Assembly (NCBI RefSeq): GCF_019710575.1
Contig: NZ_JAHWFK010000024.1
Span: forward strand, 62,001 to 126,000
From: Paractinoplanes polyasparticus
GTDB lineage: Bacteria; Actinomycetota; Actinomycetes; Mycobacteriales; Micromonosporaceae
Length of the DNA: 64,000 bases
Direction: 5' to 3'
Part shown: in pieces, positions 50,229 to 57,532 of the stretch
How positions within the stretch are numbered: position 1 is the stretch's first letter
How the letters are laid out: every line of letters starts with the position of its first letter
Made by a program: the position numbers and the translations under genes
The notes under the pieces: model-generated
What the model was told of the DNA's origin: nothing
Seen by the model: the letters and a program-made list of their open reading frames with translations, nothing else
Databases searched by the model: none

Positions 50229-50987
50229 GTGCTCCTCTGCATCGACATCGGTAACACCAACACCGTGCTCGCCACCTTCGACGGCGACAAACTGGTCCAC
50301 AACTGGCGGATCAAGACCGACGCCCGGTCCACCGCCGACGAGCTGGGCCTGATGTTCCGCGGCCTGCTGGCCGGCGACGCGGTCGAGATCACCGGCGTCG
50401 CCGCCTGCTCGACCGTGCCGGCGGCGCTGCGGAGCCTGCGGACCATGCTGGGCCGCTACTACGGCGAGCTGCCCAACGTGATCGTCGAGCCGGGCGTCAA
50501 GACCGGCGTCCAGCTGGCGATCGACAACCCCAAGGAGGTGGGCGCCGACCGGGTGGTCAACACCCTGGCCGCGCACGCCCTCTACGGCGGGCCGTCGATC
50601 GTCGTCGACTTCGGCACGACCACCAACTTCGACGTCATCAGCGAGAAGGGCGAGTTCCTGGGCGGCGCCTTCGCCCCGGGCATCGAGATCTCCTTCGACG
50701 CCCTGGCCGCCCGGGCCGCCCAGCTGCGCAAGGTCGAACCGGCCAAGCCGCGGTCGGTCATCGGCAAGAACACCGTCGAGTGCCTGCAGTCCGGCATGTA
50801 CTTCGGCTTCGCGGGCCAGGTCGACGGCATCGTCAGCCGCATGATCGACGAGATCGGCCCGGTCAAGGCTGTTATCGCGACCGGCGGCCTGGCCTGGCTG
50901 GTCAAGGACGAGTGCCGGACGATCACCGCCCACGAGCCGATGATCACGCTGATCGGGCTGCGGATGGTATATGAGCGGAACGTTTGA
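50229..50987 (+). CDS. coaX: type III pantothenate kinase
   Basis: CoaX phosphorylates pantothenate, the first step to CoA, and is insensitive to CoA feedback unlike type I CoaA. The 252-residue protein shows the ASKHA-fold signature IDIGNTNTVLATF at the N-terminus, VVDFGTTTNFDVI near residue 125 and GAFAPGIEIS. GTG at 50229 is preceded by GGAGGA at 50217-50222. It follows nadC after 74 bp and belongs to the same cofactor block as panC-panD. Confidence 0.96.
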   Translation: MLLCIDIGNTNTVLATFDGDKLVHNWRIKTDARSTADELGLMFRGLLAGDAVEITGVAACSTVPAALRSLRTMLGRYYGELPNVIVEPGVKTGVQLAIDNPKEVGADRVVNTLAAHALYGGPSIVVDFGTTTNFDVISEKGEFLGGAFAPGIEISFDALAARAAQLRKVEPAKPRSVIGKNTVECLQSGMYFGFAGQVDGIVSRMIDEIGPVKAVIATGGLAWLVKDECRTITAHEPMITLIGLRMVYERNV

Positions 50988-51081
50988 ATGAATGGTTCCG
51001 GGGTTCCGTTTATGTTTTCCGCTGCGGGAAGGCTCTGAGTAGGCTTCTGGGGCCCAACCCACTCTTACAGAGAGTCGTGCC

Positions 51082-52590
51082 GTGACCGAGCAGAATGTCG
51101 CCGTCCCTGATCCCGCCGAGGACCTTCCCGAGCAGATGCGGGTCCGCCGGTCGAAGCGGGACCGGATGCTCGCCGAAGGGGTGTCCCCCTATCCGGTGAC
51201 CGTCCCTCGGACGGCGACGCTGAAGCAGGTCCGCGAGCAGTACGCCGACCTGCCCGTCGACGCGGCCACCGGCGACCAGGTGTCGATCACCGGCCGGGTC
51301 ATCTTCGTGCGCAACGGCGGCAAGCTGTGCTTCGCCACGCTCCGCGACGGCGACGGCACCGAGATCCAGGCCATGCTCTCGCTGGCCAAGGTGGGCGAGG
51401 AGCGCCTGACCGCCTGGAAGCAGCTGGCCGATCTGGGCGACCTGATCTCGGTCACCGGCGAGGTGATCACCAGCCGCCGTGGCGAGCTCTCGGTCCTGGC
51501 CGACTCGTGGGCGATGAGCGCCAAGGCCCTGCGGCCGCTTCCGGTGGCCCACAAGCCGCTTTCCGAAGAGACGCGGGTACGCCAGCGCTATGTCGATCTG
51601 ATCGTCCGGCCCCAGGCTCGCGACATGGTTCGCACGCGCGCCACGGCCGTGCGCAGCCTTCGCGAGTCGCTGTTCCGCCGCAATTATCTCGAGGTGGAAA
51701 CGCCAATGTTGCAGTTGCTGCACGGCGGCGCCACGGCCCGGCCCTTTGTGACACACAGCAACGCCCTCGACACCGATCTCTATCTGCGGATCGCGCCGGA
51801 ACTGTTTTTGAAGCGGGCCGTCGTCGGCGGCATCGATCGCGTCTTCGAGATCAACCGCAACTTCCGCAATGAGGGGATGGACTCGACGCACTCGCCGGAG
51901 TTCGCGATGCTCGAGGCCTACCAGGCGTACGCCGACTACAACGTCATGCAGCAGCAGACGCGGGAGTGGATTCAGGAAGCCGCGTTCGCAGTCGCGGGGT
52001 CACACGTCGTGACGCACTTTGACGGCACCGAGTTGGATCTGAGCGGTGAGTGGACATCGGTGACGCTCTATGGATCTCTCTCCGCGGCGCTCGGCGAGGA
52101 AGTCACCCCGTCCACCGATATCTCGCAACTGCTGCGTTATGCCGAAAAGCACGACCTTTCCGTCGATCCGAAGTGGGGCCCGGGCAAGCTCGTCGAGGAG
52201 CTGTTCGAGCACCTCGTGCAGCACACGCTCCAGGCGCCGACGTTCGTGCGGGACTATCCGGAGGAGACCGCGCCGCTGACCCGCGCACACCGGGAAACCC
52301 CTGGTCTCACCGAGAAGTGGGATCTCTACGTCTCCGGTTTCGAACTGGCCACCGCCTATTCCGAGCTGGTCGACCCGGTCGTGCAGCGCGACCGGCTGCT
52401 GGCCCAGTCGTTGCTGGCGGCCGGGGGCGATCCCGAGGCGATGCAGCTCGACGAGGATTTCCTGCGGGCCATGGAGTACGGAATGCCGCCCACCGGTGGG
52501 ATGGGAATGGGAATCGATCGCCTCTTGATGGCGCTCACCGGCCTGGGCATTCGGGAAACGATCCTCTTCCCGCTCGTCCGCCCCGAGTAA
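51082..52590 (+). CDS. lysS: lysyl-tRNA synthetase (class II)
   Basis: LysS charges tRNA(Lys). The 502-residue protein has the N-terminal anticodon-binding OB fold and the class II catalytic core: motif 2 FRNEGMDSTHSPEF near residue 265 and motif 3 GMGMGIDRLLMALTG near residue 470. The GTG at 51082 has no strong ribosome binding site; upstream GAGAG is weak. In the middle of the gene, synonymous codons are noticeably less GC-biased than in the neighbours, but the protein shows no gap. Confidence 0.96.
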   Translation: MTEQNVAVPDPAEDLPEQMRVRRSKRDRMLAEGVSPYPVTVPRTATLKQVREQYADLPVDAATGDQVSITGRVIFVRNGGKLCFATLRDGDGTEIQAMLSLAKVGEERLTAWKQLADLGDLISVTGEVITSRRGELSVLADSWAMSAKALRPLPVAHKPLSEETRVRQRYVDLIVRPQARDMVRTRATAVRSLRESLFRRNYLEVETPMLQLLHGGATARPFVTHSNALDTDLYLRIAPELFLKRAVVGGIDRVFEINRNFRNEGMDSTHSPEFAMLEAYQAYADYNVMQQQTREWIQEAAFAVAGSHVVTHFDGTELDLSGEWTSVTLYGSLSAALGEEVTPSTDISQLLRYAEKHDLSVDPKWGPGKLVEELFEHLVQHTLQAPTFVRDYPEETAPLTRAHRETPGLTEKWDLYVSGFELATAYSELVDPVVQRDRLLAQSLLAAGGDPEAMQLDEDFLRAMEYGMPPTGGMGMGIDRLLMALTGLGIRETILFPLVRPE

Positions 52591-52677
52591 GCATCCGGGG
52601 ATAGCATGACGGGATAGCTCCCGGTCAACGTGCGAGGGCGCCGGAACAGGCCCGTGCCGGAAATGTTCTGACCGCCA

Positions 52678-52708
52678 TTGACGGACGATGCCGCTGTGGC
52701 GTTATTGT
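52678..52708 (+). promoter_or_regulatory. candidate sigma-A-type promoter for lsr2
   Basis: TTGACG (52678-52683) is followed after 18-19 bases by TTATTG / TATTGT (52702-52708) in the 165-bp gap before lsr2. The -35 is close to consensus. Confidence 0.5.
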
Positions 52709-52755
52709 CTGTGCGTCGCATTGGGGAGAACCTGTGTTCGGGAGGATAACGGCGC

Positions 52756-53112
52756 GTGGCCAAGCAGATCATTCACAAGCTGGTCGATGACATCGACGGA
52801 GGCGACGCCGACGAGACGGTGAAGTTCGCCCTCGACGGCATTCAGTACGAGATCGACCTCTCGGAGAAGAACGCCGCCAAATTGCGGGAGCTCTTCGACC
52901 CGTACGTGGACGCCGGATCCAAGGTCGCCCGCGGCGGTGTGGTCGTGGGTGGCCGGGCCGCCCGCGGCCGGGGCGGCGCAACCGCCGACCGGGAGCAGAA
53001 CAAGGCGATCCGGGAGTGGGCCAAGAAGGCCGGCAAGGACATCTCCGACCGGGGTCGTATCCCGCAGGAGATCGTGGACGAGTTCCACGCCAAGGGCCCG
53101 GGGCGCAACTGA
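52756..53112 (+). CDS. lsr2: Lsr2 nucleoid-associated xenogeneic silencer
   Basis: Lsr2 bridges AT-rich DNA and silences horizontally acquired genes, the actinobacterial counterpart of H-NS. The 118-residue protein has the N-terminal oligomerisation domain (KQIIHKLVDDIDGG), an Arg/Gly-rich linker and the C-terminal DNA-binding domain with the minor-groove RGR hook in SDRGRIP. GTG at 52756 has GGGAGG (52740-52745) upstream. It sits between lysS and clpC, as in mycobacteria. Lower-GC islands such as the T4SS-like operon in this window would be natural targets. Confidence 0.96.
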   Translation: MAKQIIHKLVDDIDGGDADETVKFALDGIQYEIDLSEKNAAKLRELFDPYVDAGSKVARGGVVVGGRAARGRGGATADREQNKAIREWAKKAGKDISDRGRIPQEIVDEFHAKGPGRN

Positions 53113-53140
53113 CCCACGAACTTCCAGCCCCCGGACAGAT

Positions 53141-53184
53141 GCAGCAGGGCCCGTCGCACCTCGTGCGGCGGGCCTGTTGCTTTT
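53141..53184 (+). terminator. lsr2 intrinsic terminator
   Basis: An 18-19 base imperfect stem (GCAGCAGGGCCCGTCGCAC against GTGCGGCGGGCCTGTTGC, one bulge and G-U pairs) is followed directly by TTTT. It is the only hairpin I noted in the window with a clear T-run. Confidence 0.8.
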
Positions 53185-53213
53185 CGCTCGCTCTTCGGTC
53201 GTCCGCCGTAGGG

Positions 53214-53255
53214 TTATCCACAGGTGGGACGACGTTGTCCACAGCCTGTGGATGG
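53214..53255. promoter_or_regulatory. cluster of DnaA-box-like nonamers
   Basis: TTATCCACA (53214-53222) and TTGTCCACA (53235-53243) are perfect matches to the E. coli and actinomycete DnaA-box forms, in the same orientation and 21 bp apart. TGTGGATGG (53247-53255) is a weaker inverted copy. The second and third form the palindrome TCCACAG-C-CTGTGGA. Confidence 0.6.
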
Positions 53256-53266
53256 TCGTTCCCGCG

Positions 53267-53284
53267 ATTTCGCTGTCCGCGTAG
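53267..53284. promoter_or_regulatory. candidate ClgR operator for clpC
   Basis: ATTTCGCTGTCCGCGTAG keeps the CGC-N5-GCG core and AT flanks of the ClgR site described for actinobacterial clp genes, with two mismatches in the core spacer. ClgR activates clpC and clpP in this phylum. Confidence 0.4.
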
Positions 53285-53475
53285 CCGTTCCACTGGGGGA
53301 ACAGCGGCTGAGCGTGCGAAGTTGGCTAAATCAACGTTGCGGAAGGTTTCGAGGGGCCACGAGGGCCCAGAAAGACCACCCGGCGGCGATAGAGTTGTCA
53401 GTACGGGTATCACCGATGCCCGTGCGCTGGCCCCGCCAGTTCACATGGCGCACGGCACGTGAGGAGCACGAGGGC

Positions 53476-55998
53476 ATGTTCGAGCGGTTCACCGACCGAG
53501 CGCGACGGGTTGTCGTCCTGGCCCAAGAAGAGGCCCGGATGCTCAACCACAACTACATCGGGACCGAGCACATCCTGCTCGGCCTGATCCACGAGGGCGA
53601 GGGCGTCGCCGCCAAGGCCCTCGAGAGCCTGGGCATCTCCCTCGAGGGGGTGCGGCAGCAGGTCGAGGAAATCATCGGCCAGGGTCAGCAGGCGCCGAGC
53701 GGGCACATCCCGTTCACGCCCCGCGCCAAGAAGGTTCTCGAGCTGTCGCTGCGGGAAGCGCTGCAGCTCGGCCACAACTACATCGGCACCGAGCACATCC
53801 TGCTCGGCCTGATCCGCGAGGGCGAGGGCGTCGCCGCCCAGGTCCTCGTGAAGCTGGGCGCCGACCTCAACCGGGTCCGTCAGCAGGTCATCCAGCTGCT
53901 CTCCGGCTACCAGGGCAAGGAGCCGGCCGCGGCCGGCGCCGCGGCGGGCGAGGCCGCGCCGTCGACGTCCCTAGTGCTCGACCAGTTCGGGCGCAACCTG
54001 ACTCAGGCCGCCCGTGAGGGCAAGCTCGACCCGGTCATCGGGCGCGAGAAGGAAATCGAGCGGGTCATGCAGGTGCTGTCCCGCCGCACCAAGAACAACC
54101 CGGTGCTCATCGGCGAGCCCGGTGTCGGCAAGACCGCGGTCGTCGAGGGCCTGTCCCAGTCGATCGTCAAGGGCGAGGTGCCCGAGACGCTCAAGGACAA
54201 GCAGCTCTACACGCTCGACCTCGGTGCGCTGGTCGCCGGTTCCCGCTACCGCGGTGACTTCGAGGAGCGCCTGAAGAAGGTCCTCAAGGAGATCCGCACC
54301 CGGGGCGACATCATCCTGTTCATCGACGAGATCCACACCCTGGTGGGTGCGGGTGCCGCCGAGGGCGCGATCGACGCCGCGAGCATCCTCAAGCCGATGC
54401 TGGCCCGCGGCGAGCTGCAGACCATCGGCGCCACCACCCTCGACGAGTACCGCAAGCACCTGGAGAAGGACGCCGCTCTCGAGCGCCGCTTCCAGCCCAT
54501 CCAGGTCGGCGAGCCGTCGCTGGCGCACACCATCGAGATCCTCAAGGGCCTGCGTGACCGCTACGAGGCCCACCACCGCATCAGCATCACCGACGCGGCC
54601 CTGGTCGCGGCGGCGACGCTGGCCGACCGCTACATCTCCGACCGCTTCCTGCCGGACAAGGCGATCGACCTGATCGACGAGGCCGGCGCCCGGATGCGTA
54701 TCCGCCGGATGACCGCGCCGCCGGACCTCCGCGACTTCGACGAGCGCATCGCCCAGGTGCGCCGCGACAAGGAGTCCGCGATCGACGCGCAGGACTTCGA
54801 GCGGGCCGCGCAGCTGCGCGACAAGGAGAAGCAGCTGCTGGGTCAGAAGGCGCAGCGCGAGAAGGAGTGGAAGGCCGGCGACCTCGACGTCGTGTCCGAG
54901 GTCGACGACGAGCAGATCGCCGAGGTCCTGGGCAACTGGACCGGCATCCCGGTCTACAAGCTGACCGAGGAAGAGACGTCCCGGCTGCTCCGCATGGAAG
55001 ATGAGCTGCACAAGCGGGTCATCGGCCAGGAGGACGCGGTCAAGGCCGTCTCCAAGGCCATCCGGCGCACCCGGGCCGGCCTCAAGGACCCGAAGCGCCC
55101 GTCCGGCTCGTTCATCTTCGCCGGCCCGTCCGGTGTCGGTAAGACCGAGCTCTCCAAGGCGCTGGCCGAGTTCCTCTTCGGCTCGGAAGACGCTCTGATC
55201 CAGCTCGACATGTCCGAGTTCCACGACCGCTACACGGTGTCCCGCCTCGTCGGCGCCCCTCCCGGGTACGTCGGTTACGACGAGGGTGGCCAGCTGACCG
55301 AGAAGGTGCGTCGCAAGCCGTTCTCCGTGGTCCTCTTCGACGAGATCGAGAAGGCCCACCCGGACGTCTTCAACACGCTCCTGCAGATCCTCGAGGACGG
55401 CCGCCTGACCGACGGTCAGGGCCGCATCGTGGACTTCAAGAACACGGTCATCATCCTGACCACCAACCTCGGCACGCGCGACGTGGCCAAGGCGGTCTCC
55501 CTGGGCTTCCAGGCCTCGGAGGACGTCGAGAGCAACTACGACCGGATGAAGGTCAAGGTCAACGACGAGCTGAAGCAGCACTTCCGCCCGGAGTTCCTCA
55601 ACCGCATCGACGACACGATCGTCTTCCACCAGCTCCGCCAGGAAGAGATCCTCCAGATCGTCGACATCTTCACGGCGCGCATCGAGGGTCAGCTCAAGAA
55701 CAAGGACATGGGTCTCGAGCTGACCGACAACGCCAAGAAGTACCTGGCCAAGAAGGGCTTCGACCCGGTGCTGGGCGCGCGGCCGCTGCGTCGCACGATC
55801 CAGCGCGACCTGGAAGACACCCTCTCCGAGCAGATCCTCTTCAACGAGCTGCGCCCCGGCCAGATCGTGGTCGTGGACTGCGAGGGCGACCCGGAGAACA
55901 TCGAGAAGTCCAAGCTGGTCTTCAAGGGCGCCGACCGGGGAATCGCGGTTCCCGACGCGGTTCCGGCCGACCTCGGGGCTGCGACCACCGAGGAGTAG
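53476..55998 (+). CDS. clpC: ClpC AAA+ unfoldase
   Basis: ClpC unfolds proteins and feeds them to ClpP. The 840-residue protein has two N-terminal repeats (NYIGTEHILLGLI twice, about residues 25 and 100), the first AAA module with GEPGVGKT (about 215), a UVR-containing middle region (RDKESAIDAQDFERAAQLRDKEK), and the second AAA module with GPSGVGKT (about 550), then the IGL-type and C-terminal D2 small domain. Length is normal. The ATG at 53476 follows GAGG; the longer open frame into the intergenic region is rejected. A terminator follows 19 bp after the stop. Confidence 0.97.
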   Translation: MFERFTDRARRVVVLAQEEARMLNHNYIGTEHILLGLIHEGEGVAAKALESLGISLEGVRQQVEEIIGQGQQAPSGHIPFTPRAKKVLELSLREALQLGHNYIGTEHILLGLIREGEGVAAQVLVKLGADLNRVRQQVIQLLSGYQGKEPAAAGAAAGEAAPSTSLVLDQFGRNLTQAAREGKLDPVIGREKEIERVMQVLSRRTKNNPVLIGEPGVGKTAVVEGLSQSIVKGEVPETLKDKQLYTLDLGALVAGSRYRGDFEERLKKVLKEIRTRGDIILFIDEIHTLVGAGAAEGAIDAASILKPMLARGELQTIGATTLDEYRKHLEKDAALERRFQPIQVGEPSLAHTIEILKGLRDRYEAHHRISITDAALVAAATLADRYISDRFLPDKAIDLIDEAGARMRIRRMTAPPDLRDFDERIAQVRRDKESAIDAQDFERAAQLRDKEKQLLGQKAQREKEWKAGDLDVVSEVDDEQIAEVLGNWTGIPVYKLTEEETSRLLRMEDELHKRVIGQEDAVKAVSKAIRRTRAGLKDPKRPSGSFIFAGPSGVGKTELSKALAEFLFGSEDALIQLDMSEFHDRYTVSRLVGAPPGYVGYDEGGQLTEKVRRKPFSVVLFDEIEKAHPDVFNTLLQILEDGRLTDGQGRIVDFKNTVIILTTNLGTRDVAKAVSLGFQASEDVESNYDRMKVKVNDELKQHFRPEFLNRIDDTIVFHQLRQEEILQIVDIFTARIEGQLKNKDMGLELTDNAKKYLAKKGFDPVLGARPLRRTIQRDLEDTLSEQILFNELRPGQIVVVDCEGDPENIEKSKLVFKGADRGIAVPDAVPADLGAATTEE

Positions 55999-56016
55999 GC
56001 GCCACGTAGTTCACGA

Positions 56017-56049
56017 CAACGGCCCGGCTGCGACGCAGCCGGGCCGTTG
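56017..56049. terminator. clpC terminator (convergent with GH43 gene)
   Basis: A perfect 15-bp stem, CAACGGCCCGGCTGC and its complement, with a three-base loop GAC, lies between clpC and the convergent arabinofuranosidase gene. It can serve both strands. No T-tract. Confidence 0.85.
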
Positions 56050-56120
56050 CGCGTCCCGGGGCGACATCCGGGAAGAGCCCGCGCACGCGTCGGGGGGAAC
56101 GCGTACGCGGGCGGATGCTG

Positions 56121-57521
56121 TCAGCTCAGCCGTAAAACTGTTCCGGCCGAGCCGACGGAGATGGTGGAGCCGGTGATCCGCAGGTAGCCGCCGCCCTCGA
56201 CGCGCAGCTTGAGCCCGGTGCGGACGGCCTCCCGCCGAACCGCGAGCGGGGTGGTGCCCAGGCGCAGGTCGGGTCCGACGAACTGTGCCGGATGGTCGAC
56301 CGAGCGCAGCACCTCGGTCCCGTCGGCCCGCGCCTCGAAGCGGAACTGGGTGGCTGCCAGGTCGCGGGGCGCGCGCTGCACCACGACGGTGCCGCCGGCC
56401 GAGTGCCGCACGTAGTCGTCCGGCCGGTCGGCCGGCGTGATCCGCACGATCGGGCCGCCGTCGCCCACGGGCACGCCGAACAGCGGTGTGCCGTCCGGAT
56501 GCCAGTAGAGCCGTTGCACCCGGGCATGCCGGTTCGGGTCGTAGAGTGGGTCGCCGGTGATGTCCCGGTAGTCGCGGGCGTGATAGACGAGCACGTCGGT
56601 GCGCCCGTCCTCGGCCACCGTGAACGAGTTGTGCCCCGGCCCGAATCTCTCGGTCGAAGCGTTGGTCACGAAGATCGGGTCCGGCATCTTCACCCACGAC
56701 TCCCGCCGCAGCAGGTCGGCGTCCGCGTCCGCGGTGAGCAGGCCCATGCAGTACCGGGCGTCGGTGGCGCTGGCCGAGAAGGTCAGGAACACCCGCCCGT
56801 TGCGGATCAGTACGGCCGGCCCCTCGTTCACCCGAAAGCCCTGGATCTCCCAGTCGCGGGTGGGCGTGGTGATCCGGGTCGGCTTGCTCGCGAGCGACCA
56901 CGGCGTGCCCATCCGGGCGATGTAGAGGCTGGTGTTGACGGCGATCTCCGGCTCGCTCTGCGCCCACACCAGGTAGCGGCGGCCGCGGTGCGCGAAGGTC
57001 GTCGCGTCCAGCGTGAAGCCGTCCCACTCGGTCATCAGCTGGGTCTTGAGCTGCCAGCCACTGGGGTCCAACGGGTCGGCCAACGGCGATTCCAGCACGT
57101 ACGTGCGGATGCGGAACACGTCGTCGGAGTCACCGGCGGCGAAGTAGACGTACCAGCGGCCGTCGATGCGGTGCAGCTCCGGCGCCCAGATGTGCCCGGC
57201 CATCTTGCCGCTGGCCGGGCGCCGCCAGATGACACTCTCGGCCGCGCCGGACAGTCCGGCCAGGGTGGACGCTCCGCGCAGGGCGATCCGGTCGTACTCG
57301 GGGACCGAGCCGGTGAAGTAGTACCGGCCGTCGGTGCGAGGCGTGATGAACGGATCGGCTCGCTGAGTGACCAGGGGCTGGACGGTCGGAACGCCGTAGA
57401 TCTCGGCGTCGGAGCGCGGCTGAGCGGCCGTTGCCGGTGATGAGGACGCCAGGCCGAGCCCGGCCACTCCGGTGCCGGCGGCCACCCCGAGAAGCGTGCG
57501 TCGCCTCAGGCGGAAAGACAT
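56121..57521 (-). CDS. secreted GH43 arabinofuranosidase/arabinanase-type glycosidase with AbfB-like domain
   Basis: The 466-residue protein has a twin-arginine-type signal peptide (RLRRRTLLG, cleavage after TATAA) and a five-bladed GH43 propeller. Candidate catalytic residues are Asp56 (ADPFI), Asp172 (TLDAT) and Glu233 (NEGP), with the IWAPELH block near 111-117. The last 100 residues resemble a partial AbfB/CBM42 beta-trefoil that binds arabinose side chains (LRSVDHPAQFV). It starts at ATG 57521 with GGGAG upstream and lies 11 bp after the GH51 gene, so the two enzymes are co-transcribed and exported together. Confidence 0.87.
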   Translation of the reverse strand: MSFRLRRRTLLGVAAGTGVAGLGLASSSPATAAQPRSDAEIYGVPTVQPLVTQRADPFITPRTDGRYYFTGSVPEYDRIALRGASTLAGLSGAAESVIWRRPASGKMAGHIWAPELHRIDGRWYVYFAAGDSDDVFRIRTYVLESPLADPLDPSGWQLKTQLMTEWDGFTLDATTFAHRGRRYLVWAQSEPEIAVNTSLYIARMGTPWSLASKPTRITTPTRDWEIQGFRVNEGPAVLIRNGRVFLTFSASATDARYCMGLLTADADADLLRRESWVKMPDPIFVTNASTERFGPGHNSFTVAEDGRTDVLVYHARDYRDITGDPLYDPNRHARVQRLYWHPDGTPLFGVPVGDGGPIVRITPADRPDDYVRHSAGGTVVVQRAPRDLAATQFRFEARADGTEVLRSVDHPAQFVGPDLRLGTTPLAVRREAVRTGLKLRVEGGGYLRITGSTISVGSAGTVLRLS

Positions 57522-57532
57522 GCGGTGGCTCC

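Larger units (their letters stand above)
53113..53475 (+). other. lsr2-clpC intergenic region
   Basis: This 363-bp region holds the lsr2 terminator, a cluster of DnaA-box-like nonamers and a candidate ClgR operator, then about 190 bp of untranslated leader or promoter DNA before clpC. No additional gene was found; an in-frame extension of clpC into it lacks a start with a binding site. Confidence 0.6.

Noticed and set aside
53113..53475. Chromosomal origin of replication, because of DnaA boxes
   Set aside because: Only two or three boxes, no AT-rich unwinding region and no dnaA/dnaN; lsr2-clpC is a known non-origin context.
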